Shown here: one piece after another, positions 1-8,742 of the stretch
How the letters are laid out: each line of letters opens with the position of its first letter
Numbering within the stretch: the first letter of the stretch is position 1
From: JBBRRP01 sp038251425
GTDB taxonomy: Bacteria; Myxococcota_A; Polyangia; Polyangiales; Polyangiaceae
Assembly (NCBI GenBank): GCA_038251425.1
Contig: JBBSBI010000008.1
Coordinates: forward strand, 1 to 64,000
Length of the DNA stretch: 64,000 nucleotides
Direction: 5' to 3'
The notes under the pieces: model-generated
Seen by the model: the letters and a program-made list of their open reading frames with translations, nothing else
Database searches by the model: none
What the model was told of the DNA's origin: nothing
Made by a program: the position numbers and the translations under genes

Positions 1-1220
1 TGTTCGTCACCCTGCTTGAAATGGCCTTTGCTTCGGGCATGGGGCTTGATGTCGAGCTGAATGAGCTCCCGGGTGACCTGCTTTCAGTGCTGTTCTGCGA
101 GGAGCTTGGAGCCGTGCTGCAGGTTCGTGAGAGTGATGTGGCACGCGTGAAGCGGGCTTTCTCTGAGGTGGGCATGCCGGGCGTCGTCTTTGATGTGGGT
201 GTGCCCAATAGTTCAGAGAACATTACTTTTGCGCGCGCTGGCGCATCGGTATTTGTGGGTCTACGTCCGGTGTTGCGCGGGATCTGGTCTGAGACAAGCT
301 TTCGCATGCAGGCGCTGCGCGACGATGTGGCGTGTGCCAACGAAGAACAGGCGGGGCGCTTGGAGCGGGGCAAGCTCGGGCTCTCGGTGCAGGCGACCTT
401 TGATATCAATGACGACATCGCTGTCCCGTTCGTGTTGAGTGGTATTCGACCCAAAGTCGCCGTGTTGCGCGAACAAGGCGTGAACGGTCAGGTTGAGATG
501 GCGGCCGCCTTCGACCGTGCTGGATTCACGGCCGTGGATGTTCACATGAGCGATATCTTGGAAGGACGCGTAACGCTCGGCGATTTCTCGATGTTGGCCG
601 CTTGCGGCGGATTTTCCTATGGTGATGTGTTGGGAGCGGGGGAGGGGTGGGCCAAATCCATCTTGTTCAACGCGCGCGCCCGCGATCAATTCATCGAATT
701 CTTTGCGCGAACCAATACCCTGACGCTTGGCGTGTGCAATGGCTGTCAGATGCTTTCAAATCTACGAGAGCTGATGCCGGGGGCTCAAGATTTCCCGAAG
801 TTTGTGCGCAATCGCTCGGAGCAATTCGAGGCGCGTCTTTCGCGCATTCGGATCGAGGCTTCTCCTTCTATCTTGCTGGCTGGCATGGAAGGTTCCTTGC
901 TCCCGATTGCGGTCGCGCATGGCGAAGGGCAAGTCGAGTTCGCCAATGCCGCGGAGTGTGAACGCTTGACGCGGGCCTCACTCGTGAGCGCGCGGTTCGT
1001 GGACGATAGGGGTGCGCTGACAGAGCGCTATCCCGAAAATCCCAATGGCTCAAAAGCTGGCATCACTGCCATCACGACTCCCGACGGGCGGATCACCCTG
1101 ATGATGCCGCACCCGGAACGCGTGTTCCGGGCTGTGCAACACTCGTATCGTCCCAAGAGTTGGCGGGAAGATGCGCCTTTCATGCGCTTATTCCGCAATG
1201 CGCGCGTCGCTCTGGGCTAG
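1..1220 (+). CDS. purL: Phosphoribosylformylglycinamidine synthase, C-terminal part
   Basis: This is the 3' end of a large-form PurL, which converts FGAR to FGAM with glutamine and ATP in purine synthesis in the cytoplasm. The frame is open to the left window edge (it already reads FVTLLEMAFASG before the first Met), so the start lies outside. The first ~130 residues are the end of the second AIRS-like synthase half. From about residue 145 a class I glutamine amidotransferase domain follows (RPKVAVLREQGVNG, GGFSYGDVLGAG), with the nucleophilic Cys in LGVCNGCQML and the His-Glu of MMPHPERVFR near the end. The fused amidotransferase marks the proteobacterial-type single-chain enzyme. Its stop overlaps the stop of the convergent gdh gene by 4 bases. 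Confidence 0.95.
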   Translation, partial: FVTLLEMAFASGMGLDVELNELPGDLLSVLFCEELGAVLQVRESDVARVKRAFSEVGMPGVVFDVGVPNSSENITFARAGASVFVGLRPVLRGIWSETSFRMQALRDDVACANEEQAGRLERGKLGLSVQATFDINDDIAVPFVLSGIRPKVAVLREQGVNGQVEMAAAFDRAGFTAVDVHMSDILEGRVTLGDFSMLAACGGFSYGDVLGAGEGWAKSILFNARARDQFIEFFARTNTLTLGVCNGCQMLSNLRELMPGAQDFPKFVRNRSEQFEARLSRIRIEASPSILLAGMEGSLLPIAVAHGEGQVEFANAAECERLTRASLVSARFVDDRGALTERYPENPNGSKAGITAITTPDGRITLMMPHPERVFRAVQHSYRPKSWREDAPFMRLFRNARVALG

Positions 1221-2455
1221 CCCAAACCGCGCGCGTCGGTGGCTGCTTTCACTCGGCTGACGCCTAGTGCGAATGCGGCAGTGCGCACATTACACTTGAG
1301 TTCAGCCTGCATGTCGCAGATGCCTCGGTAGGCATCGACCATTCGCGTCTCAAGCTCCGCGTTTACTTTCCCTTCGGTCCACTTAAAATTCTGAGTGTTC
1401 TGCACCCATTCGAAATAGCTCACGGTGACGCCACCTCCGTTCACCCAAATATCAGGCAGGCAGACGATCGAACGCTGTGTCAGGATTTCGTCTGCCTCGA
1501 AGGTAACGGGGCCATTGGCAGCCTCCAGCACATAGCTAGCTCGGACTTGGCCGGCGTTCTTTTCATGAATCGCATGCCCCAAGGCCGCCGGAACCAACAC
1601 GTCACAATCCGAAACCAGCAGCTCCTCATTCGAGATGGGCCGCGTTCCAGCGCAGTTGATCACCTTCCCTGTCGTCTTGTGGTGCGCCAAGAGCAGGGGA
1701 ATATCGATGCCTTGGGCATTCTGGACACCACCGTGGGCATCGCTCACCGCCACGATTTTGCCGCCAGCTTCGGCAACAAATTTCGCGAACCAGCTCCCCA
1801 CATTGCCAAAACCTTGAATGGCGAAACGTGTTTGCGTGAAATCGCGCCCCGCCGTTTTCAAGACCTCGCGGATCGCAAAATAGCAACCACGCCCGGTTGC
1901 CGCTTCGCGCCCCAAAGATCCGTGCAAGGCCAGTGGTTTGCCGGTGACCACGGCCGGACTAAAGCCGTTACGTTTTGAGTACTGATCGAAGATCCAGGCC
2001 ATCACCTGCGCATTCGTGTTCATGTCCGGTGCGGGAATGTCTTCGTTGGGGCCGATGGTGCTGCCCAGCTGGTCGACGAATCGGCGTGTGAGGCGCTCAA
2101 GCTCCCCCTGACTGAGTGTACTCGGATCCACTTGGATCCCGCCTTTTGCGCCACCAAACGGCACATCTGCAACCGCGGTCTTCCAGGTCATGAGGCTGGC
2201 GAGTGAGCGCACTTCATCGATTTCAACTTCCGGATGGTAGCGAAGGCCACCCTTGAACGGGCCTCGAGAGTCATCGTGCTGCACACGGTAGCCGATGAAA
2301 TTTCCAATCGTTCCGTTGTCGAGTTGGATCGCGAGCTCAACACGGATCTCGCGGCTGGGAGTGGCGAGCAGTGTTGTGTAGTGGGGGTCGAGCTTAAGTC
2401 CGACCATCGCCTGTTGGATGAACTGGTTGGTGGATTCGTAGGCACTGAGTGTCAT
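1217..2455 (-). CDS. gdhA: Glu/Leu/Phe/Val-type glutamate dehydrogenase
   Basis: The product (412 aa, the usual length of the hexameric NAD-dependent class) should interconvert glutamate and 2-oxoglutarate plus ammonia. The N-terminal half carries the substrate pocket: GPFKGGLRYHP near residue 65 and the catalytic Lys (K104) in PFGGAKGGI. The Rossmann half contains QGFGNVGSW. It ends with the expected VNGGGVTVSYFEW segment. The gene follows the hybrid histidine kinase on the same strand after 59 bases, so the two may be co-transcribed. The product could favour other amino acids, since family members differ only subtly, but EDIPAPDMNT fits GDH well. Confidence 0.93.
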   Translation of the reverse strand: MTLSAYESTNQFIQQAMVGLKLDPHYTTLLATPSREIRVELAIQLDNGTIGNFIGYRVQHDDSRGPFKGGLRYHPEVEIDEVRSLASLMTWKTAVADVPFGGAKGGIQVDPSTLSQGELERLTRRFVDQLGSTIGPNEDIPAPDMNTNAQVMAWIFDQYSKRNGFSPAVVTGKPLALHGSLGREAATGRGCYFAIREVLKTAGRDFTQTRFAIQGFGNVGSWFAKFVAEAGGKIVAVSDAHGGVQNAQGIDIPLLLAHHKTTGKVINCAGTRPISNEELLVSDCDVLVPAALGHAIHEKNAGQVRASYVLEAANGPVTFEADEILTQRSIVCLPDIWVNGGGVTVSYFEWVQNTQNFKWTEGKVNAELETRMVDAYRGICDMQAELKCNVRTAAFALGVSRVKAATDARGLG

Positions 2456-2514
2456 GGGGTAACCTAGTGGCAGAGGGGGAAACCCTAAGCGTAACCTGCA
2501 ACCAGGTGATTGGA

Positions 2515-4065
2515 CTAGGTTTGAGGCGCTTCGGTAAGTGCGGCGTGGACGCAGTCCAGGAGTTGTTTCCTTGTGAACGGCTTAGCCAGGAGCGGACCGA
2601 TGGGCATTGCAGACCCCCGCAACTGGGCGACATCTGCGTAACCTGACAGAAAGAGTGCTCGGACGTTGGGCGACAGCAAGCGGAGGCGTTCAGCGAGCTC
2701 GAACCCACCCATCTTGGGCATGACCACATCCGAAATCAACAGGCCTATCTGAGCCTCCAAACCAAGAGCGAGCTCAAGCGCTTCGACGCCATTCGCGGCC
2801 GAGAGCACCCTGTAGCCGGCATCTGTGAGCACTCGGGCGCCGAGCTCGCGGAGCGCTTGATCGTCTTCAACCAACAGCAGGGTTGCAGAACTTCGCGCGG
2901 AAATCTGAAGCGGCGCTGACGGTTGGGCGGTTGCGGGCGGCGAATCTGAGATCGGAAGCAGAATTCGAAATCGAGTACCCATTCCCTCCCGTGTCTGAAC
3001 ATCGATAGCCCCGCCATTCTTGCGTACGATCCCATACGAAGTGGCAAGCCCAAGGCCGGTACCCGCGCCTACTTCTTTGGTGGTGAAGAAGGGCTCGAAG
3101 AGGTGTTGGCGTTCATGCTCGTTCATCCCCTTGCCGGTGTCTTCGACATCAATGAAGGCGTAGAGCCCCGCCGACAAATGTGCGGGCTCGGTGCCGTCTA
3201 AGAGAACAGAGCCTGTGGAGATGGAGAGGCTACCCCCATTGGGCATCGCGTCGCGTGCGTTGATGGCTAGATTGATCAGCACCTGGGAGATCTGTCCAGC
3301 ATCGACGAGGCTCATCACGGGGTCTCGGCACAGAGTGAGACAGAACTCTACATTCTCCTCGATGACGCGTGCCAGGATCCGCCTCGCATCGCTCACTAGG
3401 TTGTTGAGATCCACGACGCTGGGTGCGTGGGGCTGCTTCCTGGCAAAGGCCAGTAGCTGCCCGGTGAGGTCGGCACAGCGGTGCACGGCGAGCTGAATCG
3501 CATGCAAACTCTCGTTCGCGACTGAAGAAGTCGGCGTTTCCTCAAGGATAGCTTCAACATGGCCGAGGATAGCCGTTAATAGGTTGTTAAAATCATGCGC
3601 CACGCCGCCCGCTAAACGACCAATGCTGTCGAGCCGGAGTGCGCGTGAAACCTCTTGCTCAAGACGTATTCGTTCGGTGATATCTTGGGCAACCACGACG
3701 ATTCCCACCACTTGCCCCTGTGCGTCGAATTGGGGGAACTTCTCGGTCTGTACCCAGCGTTGCCCTTCTTCCGTGTGAATGGGCTCGACGATCCCACGCT
3801 TGGGCTTCCCAGAGCGAAGCACCTCGAGATCGTCCGCAAAATATTTGGCCGCTTCGCCTGGGTACCAGCGCTCCGTGGGTGTGCCGACCATGTCCTCAGG
3901 CGTGACCCCAAGACTTGAGGCCACGGCTTGATTGACACGCAAGATCCGATTGTGCGCGTCCTTGTAGAAAATATACGCGGGGAGGGCGTCGAGAATCAGT
4001 TGCAGATCTTGCAGCGCACGCTCCAAATCGGTGCTTGTCGTATCCACTCCGTCTTCTGCGTTCAT
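2515..4065 (-). CDS. PAS-domain hybrid sensor histidine kinase with receiver
   Basis: A cytosolic two-component protein of 516 aa with no TM segment. Domains in order: PAS (about residues 15-130, ending in the VVAQDITERI linker), HisKA with the phospho-acceptor His157 in GGVAHDFNNLL, HATPase_c with N-box LINLAINARDAM, G-boxes DTGKGM and GTGLGLA, and a C-terminal receiver (about 395-510) with acceptor Asp446 in LLISDVVMP and Lys in LAKPF. The HDFNN H-box is of the NtrB-like/PAS hybrid class common in myxobacteria. No separate response regulator adjoins it. It sits between an ATP-grasp gene (97 bases upstream) and glutamate dehydrogenase. The signal sensed is unknown. Confidence 0.93.
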   Translation of the reverse strand: MNAEDGVDTTSTDLERALQDLQLILDALPAYIFYKDAHNRILRVNQAVASSLGVTPEDMVGTPTERWYPGEAAKYFADDLEVLRSGKPKRGIVEPIHTEEGQRWVQTEKFPQFDAQGQVVGIVVVAQDITERIRLEQEVSRALRLDSIGRLAGGVAHDFNNLLTAILGHVEAILEETPTSSVANESLHAIQLAVHRCADLTGQLLAFARKQPHAPSVVDLNNLVSDARRILARVIEENVEFCLTLCRDPVMSLVDAGQISQVLINLAINARDAMPNGGSLSISTGSVLLDGTEPAHLSAGLYAFIDVEDTGKGMNEHERQHLFEPFFTTKEVGAGTGLGLATSYGIVRKNGGAIDVQTREGMGTRFRILLPISDSPPATAQPSAPLQISARSSATLLLVEDDQALRELGARVLTDAGYRVLSAANGVEALELALGLEAQIGLLISDVVMPKMGGFELAERLRLLSPNVRALFLSGYADVAQLRGSAMPIGPLLAKPFTRKQLLDCVHAALTEAPQT

Positions 4066-4162
4066 TGCTGCGCTCGCGCGGCTCCCGAGTTTTGAATCGA
4101 ATTCCGACCCTCAAAGGTAGCGGCTCTTCCCGGCCTTTGCTACGGGGATGAAGCGCGTTCGG

Positions 4163-5062
4163 CTAAACGGAAACTGTTGTGATGGGGAGCCCCCATTCAT
4201 CTCTAGACACCTGTGCCATTCCGATCGCCCAGCCCATGGTGTAGCGTGCGTTGATCTCGCTGAGCGCGTTCAAATGCAACCCATGCTGATCGCGCCACGT
4301 GAAGGCATCGACTCCGAACGGACCGAAATATCCGGCTCTTGCGAGCGCCCGGGCCACGCGTTCGGCCGCTAGGTTCACGCCTTCAAGCCTGTAGCCTTCA
4401 CACTCGTCAACTGTCGCGAGTCGAGCACTCTGCCAGGCGCGATACTCATCGACCACTTGCACACAAACCTGACCAAGCCGCCAAGTTCCGTGCGCTGATA
4501 CATAACCGTGCGTTGAGAACTCACGCTCAATCTCGACCAACGGCTCAGCCCAAATGCCGTCCTTGAGGGCGACGGCAAACCAGCGCTCATCATCCGCGGA
4601 GAGAGCTCGGGTGACTCTGCGTTGGCCACGGCCCGCGAATCCGTAGGGGCGTTTGAACAACCAGGGGCATTGCCGAGCTTCCTTCAACGTTTCGCTGAGC
4701 TCGGCCGCGTCCGAAATGAAGCGTGCGCCAGGGACACCGGCACCGAGTTCCAGACCAAAGTGTCGGTGATTGACCCGCCGGAGCACTTCGAATGTGGGCG
4801 CAGATTCCGGCGTGGCGCCCGCCTTTTGCAATGCTGACAGGGCGCTTGGAGTCGGACAAAAAGCACGCCCGCGGCAGCCCTTGAGCTCGGCGGATAATCT
4901 ATAGTTGTGAGTGAGTAGATGATCTTCGGCGCCGAGCAAGTGTTTCGCTCGCGGTAAAAATTGTTCGAGCTGGCGGCGTATTTTCGCCCCCGGCTCCCAA
5001 GCGCTCGGATTTTCGAGCTCCAAAGCGGCCCCCAAATTCAAGATCCAGACTACGCTTGCCAT
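4163..5062 (-). CDS. ATP-grasp domain protein, unknown substrate
   Basis: A 299-aa protein with ATP-grasp signatures: the nucleotide-binding segment PWLFKRPYGFAGRGQRRV (about 155-172), the acidic ligand segment AEPLVEIEREFS, and a terminal EINARYTMG that supplies a metal ligand and Asn. ATP-grasp enzymes join a carboxylate to an amine or thiol through an acyl phosphate. I cannot name the substrate. Its start overlaps the end of the upstream ferritin-like gene by 13 bases (5050-5062), which suggests translational coupling and a shared job. The N-terminal ~100 residues (VVWILNLGAALEL) are not a typical peptide-ligase N-domain. It could act on an amino acid, a peptide or a small metabolite. Confidence 0.75.
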   Translation of the reverse strand: MASVVWILNLGAALELENPSAWEPGAKIRRQLEQFLPRAKHLLGAEDHLLTHNYRLSAELKGCRGRAFCPTPSALSALQKAGATPESAPTFEVLRRVNHRHFGLELGAGVPGARFISDAAELSETLKEARQCPWLFKRPYGFAGRGQRRVTRALSADDERWFAVALKDGIWAEPLVEIEREFSTHGYVSAHGTWRLGQVCVQVVDEYRAWQSARLATVDECEGYRLEGVNLAAERVARALARAGYFGPFGVDAFTWRDQHGLHLNALSEINARYTMGWAIGMAQVSRDEWGLPITTVSV

Positions 5063-5832
5063 GTCCGTAATCGGTGAAGAAACTCAGGCTGCATCCCCGC
5101 GCGTTCGCGGCGCGACTCGTGCAGCGATTTGCCGCGCATCAGGAGCGGCGAAAGTGGCGCGGGCAGGTGTGAGCGCCAGGTTTCAAAATCTTGGCCGAGC
5201 GTCCAGCGTTCAAACCAGTGGACCCCAAAGGCGACATGCGCCACTTCTTCTTCTCCCACGAGGCGTTGCAGCGCTGCACCAGCACTGTCACCCGCTTGTT
5301 CGAAGCGCTCCGCGAAAAGTGCGGAATGTTCCAAGTTGGCGGCTTCCAAGCCCATGCCCATGAGCGCCACGAATTCGAGCTTGCTCTGGCAGGTGGGCAC
5401 ACGCTCCCAAAACCAATCTCGAACCTTGAAATCTCCGAGTTGGTGGCCCAGGTGTTGAATATGCGCGTGGTAGAGCTGCATGTGGCGGATCTCATCCTGA
5501 CAGATCGCGAGCAATCCCTTTCGGAAGGCCAGCTCCGCGTCGCTGAAAGCTAAGAGAGCCCAGCACATGAGTTCCGCTGCCTGAAGCTCGTGGTGAAAGA
5601 AGGTGTGGAGCAACTTGGCGCGTGCGCTCTTCTCGCTGAGATCTCGAGCAACCCGCGTCCCAGCACTCGCCAGTGTGAGTTCGCTCGGGCGCCCTGGCGA
5701 AAGCAAGCGCAGCGGTGCGGGAGCTTCGCTCCAGGTTGAAGGCAGGCGATCGGGAGAAAGCTTGTAGGCGAGGCTTTCTGAAAGTACGTAGCGCTTGGCC
5801 CAGGATTCGGTGGTCTCCGTGTCCGCCAACAT
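5050..5832 (-). CDS. DUF455 family ferritin-like protein
   Basis: A 260-aa four-helix ferritin-like protein of the DUF455 type. The N-terminus (ESWAKRYVLSESL and then PGRPSEL) matches the start expected for that family, so the start at 5832 looks right even though no good Shine-Dalgarno precedes it. Probable di-metal ligands lie in the four helices: FFHHELQAAELM, CQDEIRHMQLYHAH, EAANLEHSALF and GEEEVAHVAFG (two ExxH motifs). Family members probably bind di-iron and are related to the MiaE-like oxygenases, but their reaction is unknown. The gene is divergent from the rRNA methyltransferase with only 15 bases between start codons, so its promoter must lie inside that neighbour. It overlaps the ATP-grasp gene. 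Confidence 0.82.
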   Translation of the reverse strand: MLADTETTESWAKRYVLSESLAYKLSPDRLPSTWSEAPAPLRLLSPGRPSELTLASAGTRVARDLSEKSARAKLLHTFFHHELQAAELMCWALLAFSDAELAFRKGLLAICQDEIRHMQLYHAHIQHLGHQLGDFKVRDWFWERVPTCQSKLEFVALMGMGLEAANLEHSALFAERFEQAGDSAGAALQRLVGEEEVAHVAFGVHWFERWTLGQDFETWRSHLPAPLSPLLMRGKSLHESRRERAGMQPEFLHRLRTWQA

Positions 5833-5847
5833 CGAGGTACGCTAGCA

Positions 5848-7014
5848 ATGAAGCCCCCGCTCGTAACCCTGCCCGTGTTTCCCGTGTCCGCGCGCCTGGC
5901 TGATTGCTCGCACCGCCCACCGTGTCCAGGATGCCCGCGCTTCGGTGAGGTGGGGCCCGCCAAGGAACGCGTGCTCGCGATCGCGGGACTCGCCCAGGCC
6001 AACGGTATCGAAGCCCAGTGGGTGTTCGGTCAGCGTGCGGGCTTTCGGAGGCGAGCCAGGCTGGCCGTGCGAGGGCGTGCGGGGAAACCGAAGCTCGGCA
6101 TCTTTGAGGCCGGAACCCACCGCGTCGTGGATATTCCGGAGTGCGTGATTCACCACCCGGTTATCAACGAGGTGGCCCAGGCGGTGCGGCGTGTCGCCAA
6201 ACGGCGAGGTACGACGAGCTACAGCGAACAGTCGGGTTTTGGGCTTTTGAGAGGCCTGCAAGTCGCCGTTGAACGTGAGCACAATCGAGCGCAGGTCGTG
6301 GTGATCGTGAATGACACTCAGATCGAGGCCAGCCGCGGATTCTTAGAGGGAATGGTCGAAGAGCTGGGCGAGAAGCTGCATAGCTTGTGGTGGAATGGTA
6401 ACGCCGAGTCGACGAATCGAATTTTGGGCGATCGTTTCGAGCATGTTCTTGGAGAAGAATTCCTCGTGGAGGAGTTTGGCGGGGCGAAGATATTTCTTGG
6501 GCCGGCGGCTTTTGGCCAAAATAACAGCGAATTATTCGAGGCTGTGGTGGAGCGTGTGCACGGTTGGGTGCCACGCGGTGCGTCCGTTGTTGAGTACTAC
6601 GCGGGAGCTGGGACCTTTGGCCTCGGGTTGCTCGCCAAGGGCGCAAGCGTCGCCTTCAACGAACTTCATCCCGGTTCGCTCGCAGGCCTGGCGCAAGGGA
6701 TCTCCAGTTTGCCAGAATCGTCGCAGGCGCGCGCCCGAGTGAGCGGAGGCGCGGCGGGGGACTACCACGCGCTCTATTCAGCCTCGGATCTGGTGATCGT
6801 CGATCCACCTCGGAAAGGGCTGGATGCGGGGCTTTTGGAAGGATTTGCCGCAGCGCCGCCCCAGAAGCTCATCTATGTGAGTTGTGGCTTTGAAGCGTTT
6901 GAACGCGAAGTGCGTGCCTTGAGCGGCGTGCTCGCGCTCACCGAACTCTGGACGTACGATCTTTTCGCCTACACGGAACACACGGAGACGGTTGCGCTCT
7001 TCGAGCGGCGCTGA
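5848..7014 (+). CDS. Class I SAM-dependent rRNA (uracil-5) methyltransferase, RlmD-like
   Basis: A 388-aa TrmA/RlmD-family RNA m5U methyltransferase. An N-terminal Cys cluster (CSHRPPCPGC, then Cys in IPECVIHHP) fits the [4Fe-4S] site of RlmD-type members. The TRAM domain seen in E. coli RlmD is not obvious. The SAM site is VVEYYAGAGTFGLG, motif IV is IVDPPRKGLD, and the catalytic Cys lies in YVSCGFEAFERE. The target is probably a uridine of 23S rRNA, with tRNA possible. A GAGG 11 bases before the ATG supports this start. It ends 33 bases before the convergent WD40-like gene. Confidence 0.88.
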   Translation: MKPPLVTLPVFPVSARLADCSHRPPCPGCPRFGEVGPAKERVLAIAGLAQANGIEAQWVFGQRAGFRRRARLAVRGRAGKPKLGIFEAGTHRVVDIPECVIHHPVINEVAQAVRRVAKRRGTTSYSEQSGFGLLRGLQVAVEREHNRAQVVVIVNDTQIEASRGFLEGMVEELGEKLHSLWWNGNAESTNRILGDRFEHVLGEEFLVEEFGGAKIFLGPAAFGQNNSELFEAVVERVHGWVPRGASVVEYYAGAGTFGLGLLAKGASVAFNELHPGSLAGLAQGISSLPESSQARARVSGGAAGDYHALYSASDLVIVDPPRKGLDAGLLEGFAAAPPQKLIYVSCGFEAFEREVRALSGVLALTELWTYDLFAYTEHTETVALFERR

Positions 7015-7021
7015 GTGTGTC

Positions 7022-7049
7022 AGGCACGGCGCCTGGCAGTCGCGTGCCT
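7022..7049. terminator. Hairpin between two convergent genes
   Basis: The arms AGGCACG (7022-7028) and CGTGCCT (7043-7049) form a 7-bp stem with a 14-base loop between the stops of the methyltransferase and the WD40-like gene. There is no clear T-run, so a bidirectional terminator role is only a suggestion. Confidence 0.3.
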
Positions 7050-8301
7050 AGTATTTCCACAATTTCAAGGTTTGGTCGCCTGAACTCGAGAGCAGCTTCT
7101 GCCCATCTGCAGTGAAGCTGAGTGCGTACACGTTGGCTGTGCCCGTGTGGCTCAACGTCTGAACCAGCTCCAGGGAGGGGGGGTCAGCTTCTGCCTTGAA
7201 GATGCGGATCTTCCCATCATAGGACGACGTGAACCACTGATTCGTGATCGCGTTGAAGCGAACTTGGTGGATATTGTTCGCATAGTGCTCGAAGCTGGCG
7301 CTGAGCAATGGGGCATCTACCCGGATCAGCTCCAGTTTTTCCCCGCCCACCGCTAGCAGCTTCTCATCGGCCGAAAATTCGAGCGTGTGCGCATACTCTG
7401 GGGCAAGCACTGAGAACAGCGAATGTTGACTGGAAAGATCAATGACCTCAACCCGGTTGGAAGGATAGTAAATCACGGCCAGAAGCTTGCGCGATGCCGA
7501 GAGTGCCCAATCGTCGACACGTTCCGCAAAGCTGGCGAGCAGCACCGGTGTGAGTGGTGTGGGCGAGGCATCGAGGCGATAGATAACGAGCTGGGATTTC
7601 TGTGCGGGGATCTGGGAAAGGGCGGCGCCCAACAGTTGCTGGTCAGACCCAAAACGCAGATGATCGGCGCCGACAGCCGAAAGCTTCTGTAGCGCGGCGC
7701 CGGTTTTTGCATTGAGCAGGGTGAGGCCTTCCCGGGTGCCCAACAGTACGCAGATTTCTCGGGCAGGGCAGGCGGTGTTGCCGGTGGGCCAGAGTGTCGC
7801 ATCGAAGGCTTCAAACGTTTTGAGATTGGGGAGTGGTGTTCGCGCTAGCTGGCGCCCATTGGATATTTTAAAGAGACGCAGGTTAACATCTAAATCGCTA
7901 ATCACAAATGCAAACTGCCCGTCGCCGGTGATTTCGGAGACCGCGAGGTGGCTTTGCCCTACCTTGAGTGTTTTGTTAGCCGTCCAACTGTTTCTTTGTC
8001 CCAACTTCGGCACACCGGAAGTTCGAGCCAGCTCATTCGAAGTGTGCCAGGGCCATGGTTCAATCATTCGAAAGGAAGCGGTGGTCAGCGAGAAGGCGTT
8101 GTCTGCCAGAATGGGCTCGGAACGCTCAGGTGCGACCGCTGTCAGCACCGAAGGCGAAAGCCGTGTTGGGGAATGCTCAGTTGCCGGTGCTCGCACTTTT
8201 GCGACAGGCGTTGAAGCGGTGTGAGCGACCTGGCACGCCCAAAAGCCAAGCATCCACAACCCAGGTGCAAGCCAGCCGAATACCCTTCGCGCCTTACTCA
8301 T
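7048..8301 (-). CDS. WD40-like repeat exported protein
   Basis: The reading frame extends further upstream, but Met at 8301 begins a convincing signal sequence (MSKARRVFGWLAPGLWMLGFWAC), giving 417 aa. Cys23 may be lipidated, though FWAC is an imperfect lipobox. After a low-complexity linker the protein holds several ~40-residue beta-propeller-like repeats (phrases such as LEFSADEKLLAVGG and LSFTADGQKLLSSSGDQTLKLWKY, the last a canonical WD40 end). This indicates a periplasmic or surface propeller that binds a partner. No enzyme motif is visible. The divergent small gene starts near 8389. Confidence 0.75.
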   Translation of the reverse strand: MSKARRVFGWLAPGLWMLGFWACQVAHTASTPVAKVRAPATEHSPTRLSPSVLTAVAPERSEPILADNAFSLTTASFRMIEPWPWHTSNELARTSGVPKLGQRNSWTANKTLKVGQSHLAVSEITGDGQFAFVISDLDVNLRLFKISNGRQLARTPLPNLKTFEAFDATLWPTGNTACPAREICVLLGTREGLTLLNAKTGAALQKLSAVGADHLRFGSDQQLLGAALSQIPAQKSQLVIYRLDASPTPLTPVLLASFAERVDDWALSASRKLLAVIYYPSNRVEVIDLSSQHSLFSVLAPEYAHTLEFSADEKLLAVGGEKLELIRVDAPLLSASFEHYANNIHQVRFNAITNQWFTSSYDGKIRIFKAEADPPSLELVQTLSHTGTANVYALSFTADGQKLLSSSGDQTLKLWKY

Positions 8302-8388
8302 GTGGCCACAGTATCGAGTCTTCCCATGCGTCACAAACGGAAAATATGTTGGTTGCGTAGCCATGCATGCTGTCGTAAGCGGTGCTAC

Positions 8389-8742
8389 GTGACCGACGCT
8401 GCACATAAGAGTCCCGAACGGGGCGGGCGTGTTCGCACACGACAACAGGTATTGGTCCTCTATCTCGCGCTGCCGCAACTGGATAGCCGAGTGGTGGGTT
8501 GGTCGTTTTACGACGGAGCGAGCCAGAAGGATCGAGAAGCACACGGCTTGGAGGTTGAGCCTCCGTACACCTCAGGTCTTGAGGCGCTCCGAGATGGTTG
8601 GCGGCTGATTGAGTATCCCAGGCTCGAAAACCCTGCGCCTGGTCGCGAATACCAGGTCGGATACCTGCAGGCCGAATTTGTTTTCGAGAAAATCATCGAC
8701 ATCAGCGCTCCGCTACCGGTCGGGGAAGGCGAGTCAGTGTGA
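8389..8742 (+). CDS. Conserved-looking small hypothetical protein
   Basis: About 117 aa if it starts at GTG 8389, although the frame is open from 8221. No domain is recognised. The C-terminal 80 residues look like a compact folded domain (VVGWSFYDG, LRDGWRLIEYP, YQVGYLQAEFVFEK). No signal or TM segment is seen. Its stop overlaps the start of the PhyH dioxygenase gene (TGATG at 8740-8744), so the two are almost certainly translated together and may work together. The start is uncertain, since an ATG at 8326 would overlap the opposite gene's upstream region. Confidence 0.6.
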   Translation: MTDAAHKSPERGGRVRTRQQVLVLYLALPQLDSRVVGWSFYDGASQKDREAHGLEVEPPYTSGLEALRDGWRLIEYPRLENPAPGREYQVGYLQAEFVFEKIIDISAPLPVGEGESV

